Below are positions 28,988 to 37,779 of a DNA stretch of 64,000 nucleotides, piece after piece (position 1 is the stretch's first letter; each line of letters starts with the position of its first letter). Position numbers and translations under genes: made by a program. The stretch covers positions 62,001-126,000 of the forward strand of contig CBDFFW010000002.1 in assembly GCA_965246945.1 (NCBI GenBank), written 5' to 3'. The notes under the pieces were generated by a model, which worked only from the letters and a program-made list of their open reading frames with translations, was not told the origin of the DNA and did not search any database. This stretch comes from CBDFFW01 sp965246945 (GTDB taxonomy: Bacteria > Pseudomonadota > Alphaproteobacteria > UBA11073).

Positions 28988-29894
28988 GCATATCGCCAAT
29001 CCATTCATCAATAGTGCTGGCCAATGGCATGCCATCTTGCGCACCGAGCGCCAAACAAGAAAGGCTGCTAGCCAATAACCCGCGATTGATTGCATCGGTC
29101 AGCGGGCGGGATTGATATAACGCCGCGCCAATGGCACCGGCCAGCGCATCACTGGCACCATAACGGTCTACAATCTGCACATTCAAATTACCAAACCGGT
29201 AAATGCCGCCAAAAGTCGCCGCCACCGCGCCTTCATCGCCCAGGGTAAGCAGACACTCACCATGAAAATGGTTGGCGAGTTCAAATACCAAATCTTCCGG
29301 TGATAAATTTTCGCTAATCCCCAATTGCTGGGCAATTTGCTTGGATGTGATTTCATTGACCAACAGTAAACTCACATACTGCAACATACCGCGATTAATA
29401 CCCTTGGCCTGCGGGTCGGCCGATAAAATCGTATAACCGCCCACAGCGCGTACACGCTGGAATAATTGGCCTGTTTCTTCAAGCGGCACTTCCGTTTGCC
29501 CTAAACAAATCGTGGTGGGATCCAAAGCTTGATCGGCAATCGCCGCTGACCGCACACCCAAACCCGCGCCGCCCGCAATCGCGCGCTGATACTGGCCAGC
29601 GGGCGCGACCGCAATATGCACCATCGCTGTGGGCTGCGGACCCATATCAACACCCGCCACATCCACCTGATTATGACGTAAATTTTCGAGGAGTTTTTTA
29701 CCAAATTCATCACTGCCGATGCGGCCAAATAATTTAACCGGCGCACCCGCGCGAGCGGCGGCCACCGCTTGATTGGCCGCTTTGCCGCCTGGGCGCAAGT
29801 GGTAGGTATCGGTAATAGGCGAATGACGCGGTTGCGGCAAATGGCTTACCACCATCAGCACATCCATTGCAATTGCTCCAAAAACGATAAACAC
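28968..29894 (-). CDS. PfkB-family carbohydrate kinase (ribokinase-like)
   Basis: About 308 residues with the ribokinase fold. The N-terminal signature is FGAIAMDVLM...LRPGGKAANQAVAAARAGA. The ATP/anion-hole motif, normally DTTGAGD, reads DRYGASDALAGAIG here: the catalytic-base Asp is kept but the Thr and the second Gly are changed. The phosphoacceptor is unknown. A TTG start at 29906 is possible, but GTG 29894 has GGAG six bases upstream and is preferred. Its 3' end overlaps the convergent ccsA by 20 bases, and alr diverges from it about 100 bases away. Confidence 0.8.
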   Translation of the reverse strand: MFIVFGAIAMDVLMVVSHLPQPRHSPITDTYHLRPGGKAANQAVAAARAGAPVKLFGRIGSDEFGKKLLENLRHNQVDVAGVDMGPQPTAMVHIAVAPAGQYQRAIAGGAGLGVRSAAIADQALDPTTICLGQTEVPLEETGQLFQRVRAVGGYTILSADPQAKGINRGMLQYVSLLLVNEITSKQIAQQLGISENLSPEDLVFELANHFHGECLLTLGDEGAVAATFGGIYRFGNLNVQIVDRYGASDALAGAIGAALYQSRPLTDAINRGLLASSLSCLALGAQDGMPLASTIDEWIGDMPKPVRL

Positions 29895-29992
29895 CCGCCA
29901 CTCCAAAATTTATGGTAGGCTGGTATTCCAAAGATGCCAACCGAAATACGCGGGGATTTGCGTTTTGGCTGTCCAATCGCTTATTGTTTTTC

Positions 29993-31087
29993 ATGCTTAT
30001 AAAAGCGGGTCTAACGATAGATTTAAATGCGCTTATCGCAAATTATCAATTTTGCGCAACCGCTACGGCACCGGCAATTTGCGCTGCGGTAATAAAAGCC
30101 AATGCTTATGGCTTAGGCGTTGAACGGGTTTATTTAGCGCTTCGCCAACATACTGCTTGCACCTGGTTTTTTGTGGTTTATCCTCAGGAAGCGCTGCAAC
30201 TGCGTGAATTGGAAAAGCAGCATAATTTAATGCCCGCTAAAATTGTGGTGCTGTGCGGGTTGTGCGGGGAAGACCCGCAAACATTGGCGGCAGTCGATAT
30301 TTGGCCCGCGATTAATCATTTAGAAGATCTGCATATCTGGCAGCTCTGTGCTGCTCAATCAGACAGAAAGCTGCCTGCTGTATTACAAGTAAATACGGGC
30401 ATGAACCGGATTGGTATGCCATGTGAACAGGCCAAAACGCTGACGGCTATAGATGGCATTAACTGGCAATTGCTAATGGCCCATTATGCCTGCGCTGATG
30501 ATCCTGCTCATCCACAAAATGCCGCACAGTTGCAAGCGTTCCAAAAAATTCAAGCTTATTTCCCCAATGTCAAAACCAGCCTGGCTAATTCGGCGGGCCT
30601 GCATTTGGGTGCTGATTATCATGGCGATCTCGTGCGGCCAGGCATTGCTTTATATGGCGGGCAGCCCAGCGCTGCCTATCAATTGCCGCTGCAGCCAGTG
30701 GTGCAATTATATGCACCGATCATTCAATTAAACGATCTGCAGCCAGGAGAAACGGTTGGTTACAGCGCCGCCTTCACTGCCGATCGGCCTATGCGCGTGG
30801 CCACGCTGCAAATTGGTTATGCCGATGGCCTGTACCGGTCGCATAGCAACAACAGTCACTTTTATCTCGGCACTTACCAAACTCCCGTGCTTGGCCGCAT
30901 CTCAATGGATGTCTGCGCGGTAGATGTGTCACATGTAACGGAAAACCTGGTCCAGCTTGGGGCATTGGTCGAAATCATCGGCCCCCACCGCAGCTTGGAA
31001 GCCCATGCCGCTGCCTGCGGCACGATTAATTACGAAGTGCTCACGCGCCTCAACCCCCGTCTGCCGCGCAGCTATCTTGATGCATGA
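29993..31087 (+). CDS. alr: Alanine racemase
   Basis: PLP-dependent interconversion of L- and D-alanine for peptidoglycan. The 364-residue product has the PLP lysine in AICAAVIKANAYGLG (about residue 33), NTGMNRIGM, the SLANSAGLH segment and a C-terminal domain with GYSAAFTADRPMRVATLQIG, the latter containing the catalytic-Tyr region, and GRISMDVCAVDVS. Upstream in-frame sequence (from 29912) is rich in Trp, Phe and Arg and unlike the family; ATG 29993 is therefore used. It shares an ATGA overlap with ilvN. Confidence 0.95.
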   Translation: MLIKAGLTIDLNALIANYQFCATATAPAICAAVIKANAYGLGVERVYLALRQHTACTWFFVVYPQEALQLRELEKQHNLMPAKIVVLCGLCGEDPQTLAAVDIWPAINHLEDLHIWQLCAAQSDRKLPAVLQVNTGMNRIGMPCEQAKTLTAIDGINWQLLMAHYACADDPAHPQNAAQLQAFQKIQAYFPNVKTSLANSAGLHLGADYHGDLVRPGIALYGGQPSAAYQLPLQPVVQLYAPIIQLNDLQPGETVGYSAAFTADRPMRVATLQIGYADGLYRSHSNNSHFYLGTYQTPVLGRISMDVCAVDVSHVTENLVQLGALVEIIGPHRSLEAHAAACGTINYEVLTRLNPRLPRSYLDA

Positions 31088-31620
31088 CAGCGCTAATTTC
31101 ACTCATTAAGCTCCTCTCCATGGCCAATAGCACCGCATATACCCTGTTTATGATCGCCGATAATGAAACCGGTGTGCTGGCCCGTGTCACTGCCTTGTTC
31201 TCTGCGCGCGGTTATTTAATCCAATCACTCACCGCGGGCGAGATTGATGCCGCCAAACATTTATCCTGCATCACCATTACCACTTTTGGCACGCCCGCAG
31301 TGGTCGACCAAATTCGGGCGCAGGTGCTAAAAATCATCGCAATTCGTGAAGTGATTATTTTATCCAGCGCCCGCAACAGCGTGCAGCGGGAAATGATGCT
31401 GGGGCGGGTTTCGCGCAGTGAAACACAGTTTCAAAAAATGGTCGATCAGCTTGAAATGCTGGATGCCCGCCAGATGGATGCCAATGAAAATGGGGTAACC
31501 TATGAACTCAGCGGCGAACCGGCGGCAATCGACCAATATATTGCGCAGTTACGGGCGCTCGGCGAAATCGAAATTGTTCGCTCCGGCATTATTGGCCTGG
31601 CCGATTTTGCTACGCTTTAA
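31084..31620 (+). CDS. ilvN: Acetolactate synthase small (regulatory) subunit
   Basis: Regulatory subunit that confers valine feedback on acetolactate synthase in branched-chain amino-acid synthesis. The 178-residue protein has the N-terminal ACT domain (YTLFMIADNETGVLARVTAL and SLTAGEID) and the C-terminal ALS_ss_C domain (EIEIVRSGIIGLADF). ATG 31084 overlaps the alr stop by ATGA; ATG 31120 (MANSTAYTL) would give a more typical N-terminus, and neither has a good ribosome site. The large subunit ilvB, normally just upstream, is absent; alr occupies its place, so the ilv operon has been split. Confidence 0.93.
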   Translation: MTALISLIKLLSMANSTAYTLFMIADNETGVLARVTALFSARGYLIQSLTAGEIDAAKHLSCITITTFGTPAVVDQIRAQVLKIIAIREVIILSSARNSVQREMMLGRVSRSETQFQKMVDQLEMLDARQMDANENGVTYELSGEPAAIDQYIAQLRALGEIEIVRSGIIGLADFATL

Positions 31621-31682
31621 ACACAGTTACGAATCCTTAAGGATTTGCCGTTAAACCAATGGCAACAACTTAGGAGAAACCA

Positions 31683-32138
31683 ATGTTAGACCATTCACAA
31701 ATGATGCAACATGTCGAAGGCTACCGCTTTGAAGATATCAAAGTCGGGATGAGCGCGGCCTTTGCCAAAACCATTACCGAAGCCGATATTCTGCTCTTTG
31801 CCGGTGTGTCGGGCGATACCAATCCCGTGCATATCAACCAAACCTTTGCCGAAAAAAGCCGTTTTGGCGGCCGGATTGCACATGGTATGTTATCAGCTTC
31901 TTTAATCTCAACCGTTTTGGGCACTAAATTACCAGGCCCTGGCTGTATTTACCTTTCGCAAACGTTGAAATTTGTCGCCCCTGTGCGCATTGGCGATACG
32001 GTCGAAGCGCGCGTTACGGTCGATCAAGTGATTGAAGAAAAACGCCGTTTTATCATCAAAACCGAATGCCGTGTGGGTGATACGGTGGTCGTTTCCGGTG
32101 AAGCGATGATTTGGAATCCGCCAGAAGACAATAAATAG
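31683..32138 (+). CDS. MaoC-like (R)-specific enoyl-CoA hydratase
   Basis: A 151-residue single hot-dog domain of the PhaJ/MaoC type. The hydratase motif is complete: FAGVSGDTNPVHINQTFAEK with the catalytic Asp and His, followed by FGGRIAHGMLSASLIS. These enzymes hydrate trans-2-enoyl-CoA to (R)-3-hydroxyacyl-CoA, linking beta-oxidation to polyhydroxyalkanoate or lipid synthesis. GGAG about seven bases upstream supports ATG 31683. No PHA synthase is in the window. A palindromic repeat follows, so it is probably monocistronic. Confidence 0.9.
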   Translation: MLDHSQMMQHVEGYRFEDIKVGMSAAFAKTITEADILLFAGVSGDTNPVHINQTFAEKSRFGGRIAHGMLSASLISTVLGTKLPGPGCIYLSQTLKFVAPVRIGDTVEARVTVDQVIEEKRRFIIKTECRVGDTVVVSGEAMIWNPPEDNK

Positions 32139-32156
32139 AATTTGTTGAGATAAAAC

Positions 32157-32264
32157 CGTTATCCCAGCGTAAGCGCGGCGCGCAGCGCAGCGCTGGGATC
32201 CAAATTTTACTTGAAACAATAATTATTTTAGCCAGCTTGGATTCCAGCTTTCGCTGGCATGACG
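32157..32264. repeat. Palindromic dispersed repeat, type A copy
   Basis: The left arm (CGTTATCCCAGCG...GCTGGGATCCAA, from 32157) contains an extra GC-rich palindrome. The right arm (TTGGATTCCAGCTTTCGCTGGCATGACG) ends at 32264 and is its imperfect reverse complement. It fills the gap between the MaoC-like gene and ribF. Confidence 0.7.
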
Positions 32265-32292
32265 TATGATTAAGCCTTTATATGCTTAATCA

Positions 32293-33213
32293 ATGCAAAC
32301 CCATACGGATCTTGCGGCGCTGCCGAATACCGCAAAAAACGCGATAGTTATTATCGGTAATTTCGATGGGCTGCATCTCGGACACCAAGCGTTAACCCAA
32401 GTGGCGCATGCTTGGGCGCAGGAACAACATTTACCGCTCTCCCTGTTAACGTTTAGCCCGCATCCTCAGCATTTTTTCCAACATGATTTACCGCAGCACG
32501 CCTTGTTAAATTCTACCCAGCGCGACCGGCAACTGGCAGTACTTGGTATTCAACATCTACTCATTCAGGATTTTAATTCAGAGCTGGCCGCGCTCAGCGC
32601 GCATGATTTTGTGCAACAAATTCTGGTGCAACAATTACAAGTGGCCGGTGTGGTGGTTGGTGAAAATTTCCGCTACGGCCACAAACGCAGCGGTGATATT
32701 TTAACGCTCCAACAAGCCGCGCATGAATTTGGTTTTGGTGTTTTGGTGGCTCCCTCGGCTAAAACGACTGATGGTCTGGTTTATAGCTCCAGCCGTATCC
32801 GCGCGGCGTTGCAGAATGGCAATGTGGAAGCGGCACAAGAATTGCTCGGCCAGCCATTTGAGATTGCAGCGAACGTGCAACATGGTGATGGCCGCGCTAA
32901 AAATTTAGGGTATCCAACCGCTAATTTAGATTTGGGTAATTATCAACGCCCCCGCTACGGCGTGTATGCCGTGCAAGTTTTGATCAAAGATCAATGGGTG
33001 CCAGCGATTGCCAATATCGGGGTTCGTCCTACCTTTGCCGGTCCCCCCCGTGAATGGTTGGAAGTGCATATCCCTAATTTCTCGGGCGATTTATATGGTC
33101 AAATGCTGCGCGTGCTATTCCGCCGCTTTATTCGGCCGGAACAAAAATTTGACGGTGTGGAAGCGCTTAAACAACAAATCGCTGCCGATATTATCAAGGC
33201 GGGCCTGGCATGA
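32293..33213 (+). CDS. ribF: Bifunctional riboflavin kinase/FAD synthetase
   Basis: Makes FMN and FAD from riboflavin. The 306-residue product has the N-terminal nucleotidyltransferase FAD-synthetase domain (VIIGNFDGLHLGHQALTQVA, then GENFRYGHKRSGD and YSSSRIRAAL) and the C-terminal flavokinase domain (GDGRAKNLGYPTANLDLGNY and YGVYAVQVL, with NIGVRPTF). It is typical length for the family. Its stop overlaps the TlpA-like gene by ATGA. No FMN riboswitch is visible upstream; a dispersed repeat occupies that space. Confidence 0.97.
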   Translation: MQTHTDLAALPNTAKNAIVIIGNFDGLHLGHQALTQVAHAWAQEQHLPLSLLTFSPHPQHFFQHDLPQHALLNSTQRDRQLAVLGIQHLLIQDFNSELAALSAHDFVQQILVQQLQVAGVVVGENFRYGHKRSGDILTLQQAAHEFGFGVLVAPSAKTTDGLVYSSSRIRAALQNGNVEAAQELLGQPFEIAANVQHGDGRAKNLGYPTANLDLGNYQRPRYGVYAVQVLIKDQWVPAIANIGVRPTFAGPPREWLEVHIPNFSGDLYGQMLRVLFRRFIRPEQKFDGVEALKQQIAADIIKAGLA

Positions 33214-33704
33214 AATACTGGCTTGGTTTTTTGCTATGTCTTTTGATTGGCTCGTCAGCCAATGCAGCAGATTTATCGGCCATAGCGCTCACCCCATTAA
33301 ATGGCGCACAACAAAAACTTAGTAATTACCAGGGAAAATATGTGCTGATACATTTTTGGGCCAGCTGGTGCGCGCCGTGCATCGCCGAATTTCCCAGTTT
33401 GGTTAAATTGGCTGCGGACAAACCGGATATCACCATATTAGCCGTGTCCGTCGATGAAGAATCCAAACAAGCGATTGCATTTCTGCAAAAACAAGCAGCG
33501 GCCAAACAATATCCCAAACCGCTTAAACAAATTTCAAACTTCGTGTTATTACAAGACCCAAAAAAAGCACTGGCGCAGAATTTTGGCACTTTCCAATATC
33601 CTGAAACCGTGCTGCTCAATCCGCAATTACAGCCAATTTATAAATGGGCTGGCCCGCAAGTTTGGAATACGGAATTATTACAGCAAGCCATGAAGCCCAA
33701 TTGA
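33210..33704 (+). CDS. TlpA/ResA-like periplasmic thioredoxin
   Basis: A 164-residue thioredoxin-fold protein with a signal peptide (about residues 1-19, ending SSANAAD) and active site WASWCAPC (about residues 49-56). This architecture fits the TlpA/ResA/CcmG group, which reduces apocytochrome haem-binding cysteines or other periplasmic thiols. The window also holds ResB- and CcsA-like genes, so a role in System II cytochrome c maturation is plausible, though the gene is not adjacent to them. It is coupled to ribF through an ATGA overlap. Confidence 0.85.
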   Translation: MKYWLGFLLCLLIGSSANAADLSAIALTPLNGAQQKLSNYQGKYVLIHFWASWCAPCIAEFPSLVKLAADKPDITILAVSVDEESKQAIAFLQKQAAAKQYPKPLKQISNFVLLQDPKKALAQNFGTFQYPETVLLNPQLQPIYKWAGPQVWNTELLQQAMKPN

Positions 33705-33734
33705 CTTTATGATAAAGCTGTCATATTGGGGAGT

Positions 33735-34388
33735 ATGCAAAAAATACTATATTCGGCCGCGCTTATCCTGTCTTTAACGGCAGCAATGCAAGCAGTCGCC
33801 GCCGAAGCGCCAACCGTGATCAAAGATCCCAAGCAAGCACCGGCTGGCACTTTTATTGTAGAACCCGCCCATACCCATGCCATTTGGTTCATCAATCATC
33901 TGGGTTTCAGCCATTATAGCGGCCAATTCACCGATATCGGCGGTAAGTTAGATTACAATCCCAAAGCTTTAGAAAAATCAAAAGTGAATGTGGTGATTAA
34001 AACGGGCAGTATCGATGTGCCCAGCGATTTGCTGGAAAATGAATTAAAAGGCGAAAAGTTTTTCAACACCGATGAATTTCCGGACATGACCTTTGCCAGC
34101 ACCAGCCTGGTGCCTGTTGATCAAACGCATGGTAAAGTTACAGGCAACTTAACCTTATTGGGTGTCACTAAACCAATCACGCTGGATGTCACTTTTAACG
34201 GCAGTGGTTTGAATCCCATCACTAAACAACCGGTCATCGGCTTCGATGCGGTGGGCACCATTAAACGCAGCGATTTCGGCATGACCGCCTATATTCCGAT
34301 GGTGGGTGATGATGTGCGTTTGGATATTTCGGCTGAATTTGTGCCTGTGCCTGCCACCCCAGGCGCCAATATCGAGAAGGGCCGTTAG
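33735..34388 (+). CDS. YceI-family periplasmic lipid-binding protein
   Basis: A 217-residue secreted protein: signal peptide (about 1-23), then the YceI lipocalin-like barrel with the typical start TFIVEPAHTHAIWFINHLGF, an SIDVPSDLLENELKGEKFFN segment, MTFASTSLVP and a C-terminal IKRSDFGMTAYIPMVGDDVR. The family binds isoprenoids in the periplasm. A TTG at 33726 is also in frame; ATG 33735 gives the natural signal peptide. It stands 30 bases after the TlpA-like gene and may be co-transcribed. Confidence 0.9.
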   Translation: MQKILYSAALILSLTAAMQAVAAEAPTVIKDPKQAPAGTFIVEPAHTHAIWFINHLGFSHYSGQFTDIGGKLDYNPKALEKSKVNVVIKTGSIDVPSDLLENELKGEKFFNTDEFPDMTFASTSLVPVDQTHGKVTGNLTLLGVTKPITLDVTFNGSGLNPITKQPVIGFDAVGTIKRSDFGMTAYIPMVGDDVRLDISAEFVPVPATPGANIEKGR

Positions 34389-34443
34389 TAATATCAGCCC
34401 CTTAATGCTTGCTCCTCCATCTATTGTTCTCTAAGTTACTGGC

Positions 34444-35034
34444 ATGTTCATAAAATCATTCAGAAAAGTTGCCGCCTTGGCGTTGATTTTAACTTTGGGC
34501 GCTTGCGCGGAAACTGCCGCGCCGCCCGCCCTGCAAATCAATTATGATCAATATGGTGTGCAGCGCTTGAATGTGGAACGCGTGCGTTTCGTCAATGATT
34601 ACCGCCCGCCGGCGCATGAACCGAATGTGGAACATCAATTTGTGTTACCGCCTTATTTTGCTGCGCAGCAATGGGCCCAAAAACATTACCAGGCCACTGG
34701 CACGGTTGGCCAGGCCACCATCCGCGTGGTGGATGCCAAAGTGGTGCATGTGCCATTACCCACCCGCCAAGGTGTGGAAAGCCTGTTCTATAATGAGCTG
34801 GGCGAAAAACTCGAAGCGCGTTTGGTTGTGCGTTTGGAAGTGGAAAGCCCGAAATACGAAAATATTCCCTATGCCGAAGCCGAAGTGGTACGCAGTGTGA
34901 ATTTACCAGAAGATATTTCACAGCACGACCGTGAAGCGGTTTACCAACAGCTGACTTTGGATTTGATTACCGAGCTAAACCGTGTGATGCAGCAATCTAT
35001 TCAGCGCAACATGCCAGCGGTTGTTTCGCCTTAA
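34444..35034 (+). CDS. Predicted lipoprotein of unknown function
   Basis: A 196-residue protein with a lipoprotein signal peptide (LALILTLGAC, lipobox Leu-Gly-Ala-Cys, Cys near residue 21), followed by a mostly alpha/beta domain with no recognised motif. It contains the segment QFVLPPYFAAQQWAQKHYQA and ends in a long helix. Similar conserved lipoproteins occur in Rhodospirillales-like genomes, from memory, but without known function. It overlaps the convergent lpxK gene by 4 bases. Confidence 0.7.
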   Translation: MFIKSFRKVAALALILTLGACAETAAPPALQINYDQYGVQRLNVERVRFVNDYRPPAHEPNVEHQFVLPPYFAAQQWAQKHYQATGTVGQATIRVVDAKVVHVPLPTRQGVESLFYNELGEKLEARLVVRLEVESPKYENIPYAEAEVVRSVNLPEDISQHDREAVYQQLTLDLITELNRVMQQSIQRNMPAVVSP

Positions 35035-36026
35035 CGGTTGATATAGCGGCTGAGTAAATTATCCAGGATTACTGGTTCATTCCACACCACCTGCGCTGGC
35101 ATGGTGATAATCTGGGCGTGCCACTGTGCGGGAATGCGGGCAGCATCTTTTTCGGTGGTAATCAATTGCGCGCCTGATTTTTGCGCTTGGGCCAGTAACC
35201 CAATCAAATGAATTTCCTGATAAGCAAAATGGTCGGGAAACGCACGGGCTGCTTTTAAATTTAAATCAGCCGCTTTCAATGCCCGAAAAAATTTGGCGGG
35301 TTGGCCAATGCCGGCAAAAGCATAGAGCGGTTGGCCCTGCAATTTGGCCACAACTGTCGTATCCAATTGCAAATGCGCGGTTAGCACCGGCAAAGCATGG
35401 GCCGGTAAAGCTGGCATAATCTGCGTTGGATCACCCATCACCACCACCGCTTGCGCGCGTTTTGCAGCTATTGAAAACGGTTCACGTAAGGGCCCTGCTG
35501 GAAAAGGCAAGCCATTGCCCAGTCCCGTGCCGCGGTCCACCACTATTAAGGAAAAATCCTTGGCGATATACGGGTTTTGCAAACCATCATCCATCAGCAA
35601 GCAAGTAGCACCGGCGGCATAAGCGGCTGCGGCGCTGTAATCCCGCCGCTGGCCAATCCAGGTCGGCGCAATTTGGGCCAGCAATAATGCTTCATCGCCG
35701 ACTTCCGCCGCGCTGTGCCGGACAGGATCAACCTGTAAAATACGGTCTTTCTGGCGGGTCTGCTGGCTGCCATAACCCCGCAGTAAAATATGGGGTTTTT
35801 GGCCCATGGCCTGCAGCCGCTGGGTTAAATCCATGGTAATCGGTGTTTTGCCTGTGCCGCCCAATGAGACATTGCCAACGCAAATCACCGGCACCGGCGG
35901 GCGGTATGGCACGGCATGCTTTAGATTCCAGGCCGTCGCACCGGCATACAAATACCCTAAAGGCGATAGTAAATCGCTGATAATATTGGGTGTTTGCCAA
36001 AAACTAGGCGCAGTAAGCCAAGGCAT
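35031..36026 (-). CDS. lpxK: Tetraacyldisaccharide 4'-kinase
   Basis: Inner-membrane kinase that makes lipid IVA in lipid A synthesis. The 331-residue product has an N-terminal membrane-associated region, the Walker A variant VGNVSLGGTGKTPITMDL and the LMDDGLQNPYIAKDFSLIVV motif with the LpxK D-D-G-Q catalytic set. GTG 36056 opens the frame, but ATG 36026 (MPWLTAPSFWQ) matches the usual LpxK start. The gene implies a standard lipopolysaccharide outer membrane. It is divergent from flgI; a palindromic ParB-site-like sequence lies between them. Confidence 0.93.
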   Translation of the reverse strand: MPWLTAPSFWQTPNIISDLLSPLGYLYAGATAWNLKHAVPYRPPVPVICVGNVSLGGTGKTPITMDLTQRLQAMGQKPHILLRGYGSQQTRQKDRILQVDPVRHSAAEVGDEALLLAQIAPTWIGQRRDYSAAAAYAAGATCLLMDDGLQNPYIAKDFSLIVVDRGTGLGNGLPFPAGPLREPFSIAAKRAQAVVVMGDPTQIMPALPAHALPVLTAHLQLDTTVVAKLQGQPLYAFAGIGQPAKFFRALKAADLNLKAARAFPDHFAYQEIHLIGLLAQAQKSGAQLITTEKDAARIPAQWHAQIITMPAQVVWNEPVILDNLLSRYINR

Positions 36027-36082
36027 AGCGCTATTTGTAACATATCCTACTAGCACCTGTCGAACCGTGATTTATAGGAATG

Positions 36083-36096
36083 TTTTCACGTGAAAC
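36083..36096. promoter_or_regulatory. Candidate parS-like palindrome
   Basis: TTTTCACGTGAAAC contains the perfect 12-bp palindrome TTTCACGTGAAA (36084-36095) and matches 13 of 14 positions of the parS core GTTTCACGTGAAAC bound by chromosomal ParB. It lies in the 114-base gap between lpxK and flgI. It could instead be an operator for some other dyad-binding regulator. Confidence 0.4.
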
Positions 36097-36140
36097 GGTT
36101 GCAAGCCAAGTTGGCACCATTTGTGCATTATAAGTAACAA

Positions 36141-37262
36141 ATGCGATTCATTCCGCGCCTTTTATTAAGTTCCTGCTTGGCCTTGTCACTCACCATGACC
36201 GCCATGCCAGCTTTTGCTGCCCAATCGCGCATCAAAGATGTCGCCTCTTTTGAAGGCGTACGGGATAATATGTTGGTCGGTTACGGCCTGGTGGTTGGGC
36301 TCAACGGCACCGGCGACAGCTTAACCAATGCACCTTTTACCGAACAAAGTTTGTATGGGATGCTAGAACGCCTAGGCGTGAATGTTCGCGGGATTAATCT
36401 CAAAACCAAAAACGTCGCAGCCGTAATGGTCACCGCCACTTTGCCACCATTCAGCAGCCAGGGCAGCCGGATTGATGTGAACGTTTCAGCCTTGGGCGAT
36501 GCCAAAGATTTACTCGGCGGCACTTTATTGGTCACCCCTTTATTAGGTGCGGATGGTGATGTGTATGCCGTGGCCCAAGGACCGGTGGCCACCTCTTCCG
36601 TTTCCGCCCAGGGCAAAGCGGCCAGCGTGACCAAAGGCGTGCCCACCGCCGGCCGCGTCTCAAACGGCGCGATTATTGAAAAAGAAATTCCGTTCACGCT
36701 GGCGCAATTGCAGACCATGAAATTAACCTTGCGCAATCCGGATTTTACCACCGCGCAACGCATTGCCGATGTGATTAACCAGCACGAAAAAGCATCCATG
36801 GCGAAAATGTTAAACAATGCGGAAGTGGTGCTGTCCAAACCTGCCGATGGCCGCGATTGGGTCAGTTTGATTGCCGATATTGAACAATTGCCGGTCACCC
36901 CTGACCAAATTGCCAAAGTCATTATCGATGAAAAATCGGGCGTGATTGTGATGGGTGAAAAAGTCCGCTTGAGCACGGTGGCGATTTCCCAAGGCAACTT
37001 GACCATCAAAATTACCGAAACCCCGCAAGTGTCCCAGCCCAATGCGTTTTCTGAAACCGGCACCACGCAAGTGGTCGACCGCACTTCCATCCAAGTGGAT
37101 GAACAAGGCGACCGCAAAGTGGCGCTGATGAATAGCGGTATCAGCTTGCAAGAACTGGTGCAAGGTTTGAACGCCCTGGGAGTTGGCCCGCGCGATATTA
37201 TTAGTATATTGCAAGCGATCAAAGCCGCTGGTGCGATGCAAGCGGAGATTGAGGTAATTTAA
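36141..37262 (+). CDS. flgI: Flagellar P-ring protein FlgI
   Basis: Forms the periplasmic P-ring bushing around the flagellar rod. The 373-residue product has a signal peptide (about 1-26, ending MPAFAAQSRIKD), then the family sequence VRDNMLVGYGLVVGLNGTGD, GTLLVTPLLGADGDVYAVAQ, and the C-terminal NSGISLQELVQGLNALGVGP...ILQAIKAAGAMQAEIEVI. It is full length. The stop overlaps the start of the FlgJ-like gene (TAATG), so the two are coupled. A flgF fragment at 1-161 shows more flagellar genes elsewhere. Confidence 0.97.
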   Translation: MRFIPRLLLSSCLALSLTMTAMPAFAAQSRIKDVASFEGVRDNMLVGYGLVVGLNGTGDSLTNAPFTEQSLYGMLERLGVNVRGINLKTKNVAAVMVTATLPPFSSQGSRIDVNVSALGDAKDLLGGTLLVTPLLGADGDVYAVAQGPVATSSVSAQGKAASVTKGVPTAGRVSNGAIIEKEIPFTLAQLQTMKLTLRNPDFTTAQRIADVINQHEKASMAKMLNNAEVVLSKPADGRDWVSLIADIEQLPVTPDQIAKVIIDEKSGVIVMGEKVRLSTVAISQGNLTIKITETPQVSQPNAFSETGTTQVVDRTSIQVDEQGDRKVALMNSGISLQELVQGLNALGVGPRDIISILQAIKAAGAMQAEIEVI

Positions 37263-37630
37263 TGGCCGATTTATCCACCCCTGCCATGAATACCGATCTG
37301 GCCACCAGCCAGGCGCTCTCCGCGCAAAGCCAGGCCCGCGTGAATAACGCGGCCAATGCTGCTGGTAAAACCTTATCGGCCGCCGATAGTAATAAAATGG
37401 ATCAAGCCTCCCAAGAATATGAAAGCATGTTTGTCGGCGAAATGCTTAAATATGCTTTTGATACTGTACCGCAAGATGGTATGTTCAATGGCGGTCAGGG
37501 TGAAAATATTGGCCGCAGTTTCTTGGTGCAGGAATATGCCAAAAAAATCACGCAGTCCGGCGGTATTGGTATGGCCGCGCAGGTCAAAAGCGAATTGATC
37601 CGCCTACAAGCTGCCCACGCGCAGCAATAA
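37262..37630 (+). CDS. Rod-binding protein (FlgJ N-terminal-domain type)
   Basis: A 122-residue protein matching the rod-binding domain of FlgJ: ASQEYESMFVGEMLKYAFDT, MFNGGQGENIGRSFLVQEYA and a C-terminal helix with SGGIGMAAQVKSELI. It lacks the muramidase domain of enterobacterial FlgJ, as is normal in Alphaproteobacteria, where a separate enzyme such as SltF may open the peptidoglycan. The N-terminal 35 residues are low-complexity and Ala-rich. Coupled to flgI by overlapping stop and start. Confidence 0.9.
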   Translation: MADLSTPAMNTDLATSQALSAQSQARVNNAANAAGKTLSAADSNKMDQASQEYESMFVGEMLKYAFDTVPQDGMFNGGQGENIGRSFLVQEYAKKITQSGGIGMAAQVKSELIRLQAAHAQQ

Positions 37631-37651
37631 GCTATTTTGAAATTGTAAAAT

Positions 37652-37760
37652 ACCTCGTCCTGAATAGTTCGCTTTGCGAACGTATCGAAGGCCATCCCAG
37701 CTATATATCCAGGCTAAGCATCCTACGATACGCCGCAATGCGGCTACACAGGATGAGGTC
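37652..37760. repeat. Palindromic dispersed repeat, type B
   Basis: The left arm starts CCTCGTCCTGAATAGTTCGC and reaches GTATCGAAGGCC; the right arm, read in reverse complement, starts CCTCATCCTGTGTAGCCGCA and reaches GTATCGTAGGATGC. The internal small palindromes (GTTCGC/GCGAAC and GCCGCA/TGCGGC) vary independently. It resembles the copies at 45459-45506 (short) and 60512-60623. It lies in the 150-base gap after flgJ and may terminate both flanking convergent genes. Confidence 0.7.
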
Positions 37761-37779
37761 TGTTGCTGTATTGGAAGTT

